A stretch of DNA of 64,000 bases from NCBI RefSeq assembly GCF_000224145.3, contig NC_020173.2, positions 3,946,061-4,010,060 of the forward strand. Reading direction: 5' to 3'. Source of the DNA: Ciona intestinalis (lineage: Eukaryota > Chordata > Ascidiacea > Phlebobranchia > Cionidae). The notes beneath the pieces are model-generated. The model saw only the letters and a program-made list of their open reading frames with translations, had not been told where the DNA came from and ran no database searches. Shown here one piece after another: positions 50,034 to 62,712 of this stretch. Position numbers and translations under genes: made by a program. Position 1 is the first letter of the stretch. Every line of letters starts with the position of its first letter.

Positions 50034-51207
50034 GCCTAATCAATTGGGAAATATTTTAAGAATTTTACACTAGCAGTTTCGCCTATTTATTTTAACACAA
50101 CGCCTGTAAATAGTATTCTATAATTATCATTATAAAGTTTCTAAACGAAACATAAATATTTTTAGTGGTAAGAAGTTTTATTTTTACCTGTCTAAGAGGA
50201 GACGCAGATATTAGCCAATTAGTATTCTCTGTCAGTTGTAAATGTTTGTTTTCAAACAACAAATTATGCAAGAGGTGTATTACCATCTTAGTTTGTTTTG
50301 TAATGTATATAATAGACAATATATGTACCGTATGTACATAGGCAAAACCATTGAGCACACACATAATATTTACTGTTATGATCAAATTTACAATACAGTA
50401 TATCCATAAACTGACATATATAGATTTAGGTTAAGGAATGCGAGGTTGCGATTCTGTTTCCGCCTGACTAGCCGGTATCTATTAACGAAAAATCGCTCTC
50501 AAGTTTCGCGAAATCCTATCAGCCAATGTTTGCTTCGGCATCAGCATTGAGGCGGCATCCGATCCAAGGATTGGAACCGTCATCTACATCTTCGTTGAGC
50601 GCACTATTGTCTCAGCCAGCACCCAAACATTCCTTTTAATTATGTGCGGCGTGTTACCATAGCTACTATAATAATGCCTTCTGGCACAATGATGTAGTAA
50701 ATGACTCCTCGGCGCGGCATTTTCTTCCTCTAAGCAAGCATGTGGTGTCGTTACTCACACGGCCACCTGGATTCCTAGTGCCCGCACTTGTGGGGGGAGT
50801 ATCTAATTGCCCGTCACGCTATATTCGGGGCAACGAATTGAGCTGCGCGTAGCTAAACCCTATTACTGTTTACTGATCCCATCACGAACCCAGCACTTAC
50901 CGGCGAGGCCGCCAGCCAACGATCTTCCCCCGCCCTCTACAGCATTTTCTGTTGTTGTCGACTTCAATGGGTAACCAGCCAGCGGCTTGCCTTTTTGTTG
51001 GTGGTGGGCACCGGTGCGCGCTCGTATGGATCGAAGAGGAAAATTTTGGCAACGAAGAGGTTTCGAGTTCGACTGTTGAGCAAACAACGAACGATCATGG
51101 AAGTCGGGATGGATGTCGCAAACTACAATGGATGAATAGAGCAGGGTCGAAGAGCAGACATGCGAAAATACGTTTCCTCATTAACTCGGTTCTTTTCTTA
51201 AGAACCT

Positions 51208-51709
51208 TCAGCCTCCTTTTGGAATCCGCGATGCAATCTTCATTAGTTCACCAGCAGACTGTAAAGCCTACTTAAGGTACCTCCGGTGGCCGACAAAACT
51301 GTGGGAAGGGTTATACACTGGCGTCACTGTGTCGGGACATATATTGCTCATTTTGTTTCTACATACAATATATTTTAATTATTTCCGTCAGTTCCACAAA
51401 ATTACATCACCCTAGCTATTACAGTTGTACTGTCCATATGCTATAGGCAGAAACGGCCTTCTCACACGCATGAGCTTGCTTGTTGACATTAAACATCATA
51501 ATTATTTACAGAACAGCAGTAATATCTGTTTGGCCTACTGAATTTTTAAGATGTGTAAATTTCCCTGAGCTTGACTGAAAGCAACACATTTTTGTTTCGG
51601 GGCAAAATATTGACGCTACAAATATGTTGCAAAATATACTCACCGTACGCGTGCCGTTTACTGCTATACCTCCATTGGTTGTTGGTGTTGTAAAAACTTT
51701 GTTTGACAT
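51208..51709 (-). CDS. candidate tiny two-exon gene, function unknown
   Basis: An ATG at 51709 opens MSNKVFTTPTTNGGIAVNGT then RT up to a strong donor ACG|GTGAGT (exon 51641-51709, 23 codons). On the same strand an acceptor TTTACAG at 51259-51265 leads in phase to SAGELMKIASRIPKGG and a stop at 51208. The joined protein would be only 39 residues. The sequence has a protein-like composition and a consensus splice donor, but no family was recognised and other exons may exist. It could also be the 5' end of a larger gene with exons that were not found. Confidence 0.25.
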
Positions 51710-54700
51710 GGAGACAACGATTTGGTTGAAAAACCGTAATTATATAATTATACGCTCATTGTACAGTCGCGGCCAGCAGTTATTGCTATAGCAACAAACC
51801 GTAAAATCGACAGCAGTTGTGGCGTACAACATTTTGTATTCTATGATATAGTTATGTAAACAAATAATTACCATCTACAGTGTTTGGTAATAATATACGG
51901 TTAAACATTGGTGTTGACGTGAGGTGTTTTGAAAATGTTTACCAACTGACAAGTAGTCTGACTACACCTGGAAAACCTTGGGTTGTTTAGTCATAACATT
52001 TAGTAACACCTTATTTCGCCATTTGCGACCTGATGTTTAAATTCGCTCTGATGTTTAATAAATTCCTTGTGCTTTTGTGGACTTCAGTGATTTCCTTATT
52101 TTGTAAAACATTTGATGGACAACTGTACGGTTGATTGGGTTTTGTTTTTGACTTTCAACTACGCATACCTATACATACACACATTTGACACGCCAAATGT
52201 TTCCGCCGTTGTACATATTCGTGTACCTTTTTATGTCAAACAACAATCACAGATTTTGTAAAATGATTTTCGAACGAAAATTTTAGGTTTATCAATTATA
52301 TAAAGTACCTTTCTAAAAAACACAATTTTAATTTTTTGTGGACATGTACGTATTTTTTAAGTGTTGGCCAAACAAAATGGCGATCGCTGCCTGTTGAGTA
52401 AAGTTGCCATGACTTAGTTTAAGTGCTGAATCTTACTGTATAACGTTTGCACTATTGTCGCTGGTTTCTTATACAGGTGTACCAATGCATCCATCAGTAA
52501 AACAACGGACCACCCACGAAACGATTAATAATTTTACATTGAGCAAAATGCTAGAGGTTGCTGCAGGTGCAGTTCGACCCCAAACCTAGTTTCGCAAAAG
52601 CAAAACGGTAATCGAATTTTACAGACGAATTACTTCTTAACTGTTTGTTCGCAGCGTCCAACGTCTGCCGACAGTGAAATAGTTTTGCGAAATATAGAAG
52701 TAAATGTGAGAACTAATCGATCATCGTTATAAATAAGTCTTGCGCTTGAGCAGTTTGGTCTTATACTTGCTGAGAAGTTAATTACTTGCCGTTTTTCTCT
52801 GTACAATATAAAAAGTTTGTCAGTTTTATCAATGTATTATTAATATAACCAAGAATGCAAAACTGGTTGCTTGTTCTCGTTGCGTAAACAAACCATACAC
52901 ACACGCAGTCGCGGTTTAAAAGAGTTAGAATATTTTAATGACCAAGTATAGTAACAAGATTAATGCAATTTTGTGATATAGGACAAACTAACCACTACGC
53001 TTTAGGGTTTTTCGTGTTTATTTTTTATACCCAATGTTAGGGCATTTTATAATAATTGATTAGTGCGCTTTATTGTAAATACAAATAATCCGACAATCTG
53101 GTTAAATTTTCGGATAATATGACGTTAATGAAGTTAACATTCACTTTCATTAATCGCGGCAAACATTACATAAAGCAGTAGAGCTAGCTTCGATGACCCA
53201 ACAGCGTTGTATATTTTTATCTGTTTACACATCAACAGTGATATTCCCATGGACTTGGACCGTGTCTAGAAGTTGCCTGTAAACATGACTATGCCGACAT
53301 CCGCAATTCAATCAAATCCGATATCTTCTTGTACAGCGATTTTAATCCGTATAGAATTATGTATCAGGAACACAAATCAGAAATCGTGAATATTTTTTTT
53401 ATTATTCTAAACGCGAATTTGGTAGCGTGCGAATTTCAATATGTAATTAATTTCGGAGTTATACCATTACGTCTCACTGCAGCAGTTGTCATAATAAGCT
53501 GTCTCAGTTAAGCAGATTACGCTCCGCTATGTTGGTGGGACGCGAACGTCGTTCCAACCGTTGCTGTTTACAGTTAGCGAGCCCGCACCCACCGAATTCA
53601 GGCCTATCACGAACTATGACGATCTTTGGCGATGCGGAGACGACAAGATGCACAGAGATAAACCGTGCCCTCAAAACCTGATACAATTAAATATCAGCAA
53701 GCTGCATTCATATGCTGCATACATAAATTCATTTGTTTTTCAACGTCGATTTTACAGTCATTGCTATACAACACAGCCCGAAAATGAGTCATGTTTTAAT
53801 TTAATATCAAATAATACGGTTTCTGAATGCGTCCTCCCTTTGATTCGCATCCAATCGTTTCGGGCGTGGAGTTGTTTCCCATAACATGATGAATACAAAC
53901 AGGATACATGGCTTGCGAAAGGTCGATGCTTTTTATCTCTCCGCAGTACAAAGCACACAAACAAATACTCGCTTTATGAATATCTGTGTATGGTAACAGC
54001 GCAGGAAAAGGTGGCGGTATATATGTGGCGTTAAACGCCGGCGTCGTCTATTTGTTTGGCAACAATACAGCTTTTGTTGATGCAACGGGATTTACGTTCA
54101 ATGGCCACTTCCACACTGTACTAGGTATCACGCCTTATAGTTTACCCCAAACCCCAAATAAACTAACCGATGCCGCGAAATTTTCATGTACGTCACTTGT
54201 TTGCCATAAAACTGCGATGCCCGGAATCTTTCAAATTTAAAGCGAACGCTGTAAAAGCAGCAGCGAACCCGTCGGGTTTATTTACAGCAACGGTGCAGAG
54301 GCAAGCAATAAAAATTAATTCATGTCGCTGGTTCGGTTATCAATCACGACAATCGGTTAATCGTCGTCACACTTGGATTTCTCGGTAAGCTAGCTGCTAC
54401 GTCATGTAGGCTTAAGCTGTCCCACACATGGGTTGCGACCTTGTGACGGCCAGTGTAGCTTCGCGTATATCAACGGATTAAAACTGCCGAGAATTCTTGG
54501 TCGGCGCGTTATACGGAGATTAATCAGGTCTTGGATAGGTTTGTTTGGGTAATGCGCACGTGTAGACCCAATCTTAGCGGGACGACTGCGCAGGAACGCG
54601 CATTTCGTGATAATCAAGATAATAATCAGTAAAATACAACATCGCGAACCGTCGATCAACTTTTGGCCGTTCCGCTGCACCCGAGGGCTCACCAGCGCTC

Positions 54701-56868
54701 GCACAGCGCCACCATTATTCTGTCGTTGACGAAGACTCGCGTGCATTTGTTTAAAATTTCCTTCCGCTCCTCGCATCGGCCTCTCGGGTCACGCGGATGA
54801 TTGACAGCGAATTCTGACGCAGGACATTTTCAATTGTGACGTCAATGAAACCAGCGCCAAAATACGCGATGGACTGGAAAGGATGGTTTAAACATTCAAA
54901 TCATTTCGAAATGTGCCCCACTAAACACAATACCCAGCTAGTTATACCCGTATAGAATTCTGAAGACGCGATGGTCTATTAAGATGATTGCCTGGCTTCC
55001 TCCAGTCGTATCATGAATGTATTATTGGTAATTTTACGGCTGTTAGCCCCGTTCACCAAAATTTTCCTAGTCAGAGATAAACGTAAATTGAGTTGAGTTT
55101 ATCTCATATGACTCGGTTTACGCCTTTAGATGCATTGAAATAAGACTTCCGATGGTGCTGAATTGTTGTAAGTTGATTTATCGAAATTGGTGAATATGTA
55201 GGGAAAATTTGAAGAGTCGATCGCTCGCCTTGTTTTTGGCGCCATGTCGACCAACTGGTCATCAGTTTAAGGTCAAAGGTCACAATCCCGTGGAAACTAA
55301 TCTTTTCTGTTTGTTTTGGTACAAATTTGAACATCGCGTTTCCTTCCGAACTCGGACAAAGCATTAACTTATTGAGGAAATTCATAACGACATACTCGTT
55401 GTGACCAAACTGTTATGCATTTTTCTAAATGTTACAGATAATTAATCAGCAATGCAATCAATTCATGTGGTGAAAATATTGTTTCGGGTGGAACACCACG
55501 CTGAGCGCATAGCTTAGGGAGCCCTTAGCGGCTAACCACTATAAATAAACAAAATCGGCAGTGGGCGCTGTAGCGTCTAATTAAAACAAGCCTAAGAGAC
55601 CGAGTGTCTGCTGGTATTGACAAACTTAACTCAATTCGACATTCGTGAACGGATCATCTTAAAAAAGTCAAAATGTGAATAAAGCATGAAATCTTGCGGT
55701 AAATTTGATGCCCGGTTTTCACCAGTTGATAGTTTAAGCTGCTTAACTTACTCAATACTTCGGACGCTTACTTAACTTTATCTCAACAATGCTCTTACTT
55801 TTGTCGTCTAGCCGTCAATCTACTTTGTTAAATTGAAGGTTTAAAACTAAGCGTTTGTGCGGATACGAAAACATTTCGGAGCTTTCAAGTTTCAAGGCAT
55901 TCTACAACTGGTGACTTGGTCACGCAACATTTATTTTTCAGTCGTCTTATACCACGGAATCGTCACATCCGTCGTATTCTCATGATCTGGCCATGGGAAC
56001 ACAGATTTAGTTATTGTCATGCGGCACGCACCACTCCTTGCGTAACAAATACAAACATCGTCTAGCACCAAGTTGCGAGGCTAGGTGTTTGGAATCAACT
56101 CCACCGCGCGAATCGCAGCGATTTTTGCCGAGTTAATCGCGAAGAATTTACTCATGAAAGACACAAACGACACCTGTCCGCTATTGAGCCTTTTCCAGCC
56201 AGGTGCTAATACGACGTTGATCTTGTCTCCAACAGCGTTTGCGTAACGTGTCACCTTGTCACACCAAACATAATTGTTGTATCACTTAAACACATTTAGT
56301 GTGTATACAAGTCGATTGCTCGTGACCGTCAAATTGACTCGTTCAAAACTTGCCCGTAATCGTTTCCGAAAAACAAAAGCGAAAGAAAACAAATCGCTAT
56401 AAGTTGTGTTTACTAACTTGCGACAATAGGTTATATTTCGGAAAATTATTTATCATCACCGGAGACAGTGACACGTTTTCGCTTTTAACACGTCGATCAA
56501 TAAACAGAGTATAATGACGTCTGCGTCGAACTGTCGAGCAGTTTCCAGTCTGTCAGCAAGTTTCTTTGTATATTCTTTCCACCTCTGCAGATGTTTTAGT
56601 TGAAAATTTATTCCATTCTCAAGAGATAATGCGTCATGTGTGTAAGACTTCTAAACGGTGTGATTGGTTCAATGGGCCAAGCGTTACGAAGTCAAAATTA
56701 AATTTCGCTACTGGACAATGGTAATAAATGCGGGCGAGTGAATACAACTGAAAACTTCTGACTATCCGTGAGAAGTATGTACTAATCTACATTACAAACA
56801 TATGCGTCATCGAAAAATCTTACCTTTCTGTCCGTATAGCAAATACGCGAAATTGACAGACATAGAAT

Positions 56869-57032
56869 ACTGTGGGGTAATATGGGACACCTTTAGCACA
56901 TAATATTTGAATATGCTAATCGTATTTTGAAAAATTAACAATGGTCAATGGAAGTCGTGAGGGTATGGTTTTATAATTATTTAAATGTTCTTTGTTTACT
57001 ACCAAATAAGGAAAAAAGAAATTAACAAAAAA
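56869..57032 (+). mobile_element. MITE copy, right end lost
   Basis: TACTGTGGGGTAATATGGGA and the following CACCTTTAGCACATAATATT, then AACAATGGTCAATGGAAGTC and TTCTTTGTTTACTACCAAAT, match the family. The right terminal repeat is not recognisable; the sequence runs into an A-rich stretch instead. Confidence 0.7.
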
Positions 57033-58426
57033 GTTTTATTTATTAACTCCTAACTGCCACACGTTCAGTGTTAGCTTCGCCAGCAATCATTATTTTGCCC
57101 GTGTTTACCAAACTAGTCGGCGTATTGCAATTTCAACGTGGCGTGAGACACGGCAACAAACAACTAAAAGAATCATTTTTCATCTACACGCGTCTACAAC
57201 AGTTGTACTGCTGAGATATACGGCATATGTGTCTACTTCAAAGGACAAGTGAAATTAAACGATCAGCTTGCGGTCATAGGTTGCTCTTACAAAGGCTCCA
57301 ACTTGCCTGGCCAATTGAACGGTGCCAGTTTCGACAACTAACGTACAACGTTGTAATAATACGCAGTAATAAAGTATTTTATATCTCCCGTGGTTACTTT
57401 TGTATTTTCCATGAGGTCAACTCACATGAACCCCGGCGAAAACAAACGTCACGCGCTGACTTTTTGCCAGACTTCGTTTTATAGCTTGATATGCAGAAGA
57501 CAGACATCTGTGGCTGGTTGTGAAACCCGAGAAGGCGTCGGGGCAGCGTCGAAGTCTGAAACCCACCGCACTTCTTCTTTTCCAGGCATTCGGCATCCGG
57601 ACTTATATTTTTGTGATAGCAGGTCTTCACATCAGCCCTGCCTAATGACCCAGAAAGGCGTCTGGATAAATTATCACGCAATAAGCCAGTGCTGCCTGAA
57701 TTTAAGAAATTCTGCGCTTCACTCACCTATAAGCTATAAATAGACAACATTTTCTTGTTTTAAATTATCGGTGGAAACACTCGCATTCGGTGATCTGTGT
57801 ATGAGTGAAAAGAAACCACTTTTGGTCTAATTGCTCTGCTCGATGAAGCGATAACCTCAAGTTAAACGTCATTGCTATTCAACTGTTGTTGACAACTGCA
57901 ACAAGCTTTCTTTTCCTTTTCGAATCGCAAACTGACAAGTCAAGTATTTAATTACACCCCTCCATATTTACCTGGACCTATACCACACTGCACAAAAATC
58001 CTTCCAAAATTGATAATGAGTATTTATTTGCACTTAGTTTCAATATACCCGTGTACGTTGGGAACGAACGTGCAAAACATAGATATTTAATAAGAACATA
58101 ATTGTACAAAGTCCCTCATATACGATGATAACCGTGTTAGCTGCGGTGTAGTTTGAGTGAGGGCATAACTTTTGAGTGATGTGTTGGATGGAATACATCA
58201 ACACTTCGATGTGAAATAACGTCATTGTAATCGGATACAGCACGCCAAGTATAACTACTGAAAAGTCAAGGTTGATTCTAGCTCACCGCCCGTTCCGCTC
58301 GATTAATTCGCGGCATTTCCTACTTGACCCATGACGTCATTTCCTGAACGTTTAACAGAAATCGGTGCCAGCACCGAACGACTGCAACAGATTCGTTCAT
58401 AATTTAAATTGGATGACTTCCAGGTG

Positions 58427-61400
58427 TTAAATTCGGGGGTAGGGTCGATGGATAAGGTTATTTACTGTAAAGTTAAATGGTCGCTGGCTTTGGGCTGGGT
58501 TGAAATGCGGGTGATATTGCGATTGCGGAGAGATGTGTGTCGCTGTGGCTGAGAGGGCGTAGTTGCTTGCGTATGTCGTCGCCGCACCTTGGGAATGATG
58601 TGCGGTCGGTGCGGGGTTTCCTGAGCAGTATTGGGATTGTCCGTTTGCAATGCGGAAGTCAGGCAGCATGCTAGCTGCAACAGAGGCTGGGAGTCGAGTC
58701 TCGTTAGTCGCCGCATTCATTGAGTGCTGGGCGACCGTTGGCGTTTGGTAAGACTGCTCAACATCGTGTCCCATCATATCAACGTTAGAGCCCTCGGATC
58801 GTGTGCTGCTGTGTGCTTGCTGTTGTTGCGGGGATGTTAGAGGATTGGGATCGTGGATCGCCATCTCTCCTCCTCGAATGTTGCTCCCTTGCTCTGAAGT
58901 CCCACCAATAGGTGATGCATGCGAGAGATGAGGATGCATATTCGACTCTTCCCTTCGCTCCATCTCCGAGTAAGATGAGGAGTCGATTTCATCAGTGAAC
59001 TTATGCGAGAGGGATGACGCGGCGTATGAGGCGGCTGTTGAATAGCAATGCGGAATTCTTGGAAGATTGAAATCCTCCGGTCTGTCCGGTTTTGACTCCC
59101 CTCCTTGGTCTCTTCGTTTCCTTCTTCGCCTGCAATTAAAACAAGAGATATAACTTTTTGCCGGTTACAAGTTATTCGCAGATCAGATAAGGATTTAAGC
59201 AGTCGTGTTCGCAGCAAGCCTTGGTTACCGAGAAACTTTCCGATAATCGGATAAGTTATGTGACTGACGTTAGGTCGCTAACCTTCCCTGATGTTTCGTA
59301 AACGTAATTAATTATTGCTTTACTAATTACAAACAAATGCAACCATATCTAAACACCGCTATCTCGGTTTTACGGCCGTGACTTGGTGGCCGAAGTGAGA
59401 ATTTCTCACCATTTTTAATATTTTTTTGCAAATATATAACAAACAAATAAATAATATGTGAATATTCGAATACGTGGAGTCGTTCACAGGAGCTTATGTA
59501 AATCTCACTACAGTTTAACACAGGCCAATTAATATTTCAGCGCCGTATGTTCACATGTCTTGGATACAATCAGTTATAAGAATCATAAGATTTTATCACT
59601 AACTTCAGGTGATTTCCTAATTTAGTTTACGTGTATGATTCATTTCGTCGAAAGTAGCAGTTTTGTAAAATCGCGCTCAAAACATCTATATCCATGTTTT
59701 ATCATTGTATATCTTAAATTAAATTATATTGACCGTTTTTGGGGTGTTTATTTGACAGTCTTTAATTTAGTTTGAGATAAAGGGTGTTAAACAACGTCGT
59801 GTATTGAAGCGTATTCAACTTTGTTCAGGTGCGTGGTATTAAATGTCAATGTGGTTGATTCGCTAAAGTTTAAAGGATTAAGCGCAAAGTTGTCGCCATC
59901 AAAACGCCATGGGTCCATTTCAAAACAAGGGTTTGCGAGGTCTTGATTATGCAGGTTATTTATAAGCGAGCTATTGAAACCAGCCGGAGCGGCGTGCCGG
60001 TACAAAGCAGATGTTTTTATTTTCTGTTCCAATATAAAATAATAGCGCGGAAGTTTTGTCTGCGAGTTTGCGTAGCTAGGTGCAAACGACATCCGCACCT
60101 GTAGTAGTTGGCCTATGAATTTATATATTACGTCACGGCCCCTTCACTCAAATACTGCGGAAGTGTCTTTGGCTTTTCGCTCCCACCACTCGAAGTAGAG
60201 ACACTGTGCCTCATCTTCAAGTATTAAAGCCTTGATTGAATTTCGGGTTCATGGTATCACCGTTGGATCGAGACTTGATTAACCGAGCGAAATTGACGTG
60301 CGCTGAAGCGTGCCGCCTCTTGTCCCGTATTCCGCGCACTTGTTAAATTTGTTGCCTCTACCTTCCACAACGCGTATATTCACAACCTTTTCCCATAACG
60401 ACCTAGCACACCGATTTTTTTAACTTAAAGGTCAATTGAAAAACTTATTGAAAATTTCTTCGAAATTAAAAGCTGCAAAAATTTGGCCGAATCTCATTGT
60501 GGCGGACGAACAAAAAAAGCTCATTTTGAGAAATAGTTTTATAACAAAATGTCCGTGATTTTAACCTCTGCCATCTGTTTGTCATAGCAGATGGACTTAA
60601 GCCTGTTGTTGACCCACTGCTTGTGTTAGGCGACCCGGGGTCATTGGTAACACAGGATTGACCCATAAGTGACCGCCATACGAATTCGGCTATAACGTTA
60701 CCGCCGCTTTTCCGGTTAGCGGGCCTTAATGACTCGAATAATTGTTTTTCGTACGTTTTTAACGCTTATAAATAGTTGTGGTCAATTTTAAGAACTATAT
60801 AGAAAAAAGTATTCATCTTTTTGAATACTAAAGTAAAGGCCGAAATATTTTTAAACAGCGAAGAAAATGGAATTAACAGCAAAACGACATTCGTTAAAAA
60901 CTACACTGTAAAAGTGATAAATAAAAGGGTGGCCGCTAAACCAACAAAAATCGTACTAATAATTATAATTAAAAAAAATATTGCGCAAAACAAATTTGTG
61001 TTTTCGGTCCTTTGAGTTCGTGTTTGAATAGTTTACCTGTGACGTCACACACCGAGACCGCGATGACGTAGTTCGGTGGAAAATCGCAAACAGTGTTTGT
61101 AATCCGAATTTAACGATAAATTTTATCTGGGCTTAAAATCGGAGTCGTACGGTCAGCGGTTTCGCAACGGTGGAAGAATGTCGCCATTGAGACGATTACC
61201 CAGGGTTGGCGGTAATGAGTTATTACCGATGGTTATCTTATACAGCTACAGCGTTTGCACTTTCTTTAGTGCTGCCTCAATGGCTTATAGAGTTAACTAA
61301 TCGATTGTATTTGTATTTATTTCGAAATTGTGTCTAGTAAAAATACGAATTTATGGAGAATTTATTTGCTTTGACATACAGTGATTCCAAATAAAAATGA

Positions 61401-62712
61401 AGTTAACAGTTTTTCTATCGCAATGAAATAAATCTGGCAACACTCGGATGACTTGTATCATTGTTTTGTGCTCGGCAATAGATTGGACGGTGCCGTCGAT
61501 GGAGGCGATAAGTCGACCGCATACTAATCCTCATGCACCGTTCGTAAACTGTTTATCTTTAAATTTCCTGGGCTTACCGAATTTTGTTTATAAGCAGCGC
61601 TTATCGGAACTTATGACACAAACGTAATTGGATGAGCGATTTTTTAAGCGCGCCACTTTGTACATCGCCATTGTTTTACTAATGTTGCTATACCATCTGA
61701 TAAGGTCTTACCGCAAATTACCAGTCTGCGGTTTAAAACAATGTTGGGATAATTGGGCGTTAAGTCATCGAACCGCAGCTTCAATTCAGGCACCAAACCC
61801 CAGTCACGTATTCAGCCATTTCTCGCCCGAAATGTTCAATCGCAGTGGAGATAAGAAACGGCGGGCGACTTTGCGCCGAAAAACTTTCACTGGTCATTTT
61901 GTGTCGCGGGTTTACAAAATGGCGCCCAAACTCTTAATGGTTATTTCGTATGTGTATAAACGTTTTTTTTTGGAAAAGTTTTTTTCTTATTTAAAATAAT
62001 TCAACCGCACAAACCTGAAGTTTCCGTTGTCGAACATTTTCTCGCAGTTCGGATCAAGCGACCAATAATTCCCTTTTCCCGGGTCATCCTCGTCTCTTGC
62101 CACCTTCTTGAAACAATCATTAAGTGAAAGGTTGTGCCGGATTGAATTCTGCCAGCCAGCTCTGCTGCGTTTATAAAACGGAAAATTTTCCGCCACGTAT
62201 AAGTATATGCTGGATAGAGTTAGTTTTTTCTCCTTAGAGTTCTGTATTGCCATCGCAATTAAAGCAGAGTAGGAATAGGGCGGTCGGACCATCTTGAACA
62301 ATTCGGTTTGACTCGACAGTGAAAGCCACGGGAAGTCAGTCCCAAAACCGGACGAGGGGTGAGACGGTGTATGGTGCCCGAAAAGTTGTCGCTGCCCCGC
62401 CGCCGCAACGGCTGCTGCATGGTGGTGACTTGGTCCATATCCTTGCATGTAAGATGAGTTGTATGGGTTTGTGGCCGCAGCTGCCCAAAGGTGATATGGA
62501 CTCGCCGTCGCGCCTCCCGAGTAATCGAGTGAATAATGGCCGGAATGCGACGCCCGAGTTCCCGCCATGTGAACGTTCCCGGCCTGGTAAAGGTTTTCGT
62601 ACATCGAAGGCACGTCCATCATATCTTGTGCAGTGGGAGCGTGGGTCGGTGGGGGGAATGCAGGGTTCATTGCGGCCGTCGGTGGACTAATGTGCCGGTC
62701 AACTAGTACCAT
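58427..62712 (-). CDS. FoxI: forkhead transcription factor FoxI, paralogue B
   Basis: Two exons (62015-62712 and 58427-59129) give 466 residues from the ATG at 62712. The fork head is at about residues 144-236 and is identical to paralogue A over the last 50 residues of exon 1 ([20 protein letters not shown] through MFDNGNFR). The intron interrupts the same codon as in paralogue A and both second exons are exactly 703 bases long. Shared flanking motifs are [28 protein letters not shown] and the C-terminal [16 protein letters not shown]. The N-terminus is about 110 residues shorter than in paralogue A, and the C-terminal region between motifs is not alignable by eye. It should bind the same DNA sites; differences are expected in expression and partner contacts. 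Confidence 0.95.
60565..60735. repeat. possible diverged SINE-related segment
   Basis: TTGACCCACTGCTTGTGTTA then GGCGACCC, GGATTGACCCATAAGTGACC and TTCCGGTTAGCGGGCC recall the inverted SINE at 20826 (CCCATAAGCGACCGCTGGGTTGGA). The match is short and weak. It lies in the intron of FoxI paralogue B. Confidence 0.3.

Larger units (their letters stand above)
45310..58426. other. 13 kb gene-poor spacer between FoxI paralogues
   Basis: No large gene was recognised. Open frames here are short, lack family resemblance and mostly overlap on both strands. The spacer is relatively CpG-rich, with a GC-rich stretch at about 50450-51300. It contains two MITE copies (49890 and 56869), an ACAAAATGGCG motif at 52372, and one candidate tiny gene at 51208-51709. 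The position upstream of FoxI-A and downstream of FoxI-B makes it a likely home of cis-regulatory modules. Confidence 0.5.

Noticed and set aside
54402-54776. 124-residue minus-strand frame rich in arginine
   Set aside because: Long frames are expected by chance in this more GC-rich part, there is no motif, and no splice context was found.
57390-57743. Overlapping frames of 117 and 110 residues on opposite strands
   Set aside because: Two mutually overlapping frames without homology features are a typical chance result.
61628-61999. 123-residue plus-strand frame inside the FoxI-B intron
   Set aside because: It does not open with a supported ATG context, runs to the edge of the exon on the other strand and has no recognised domain.
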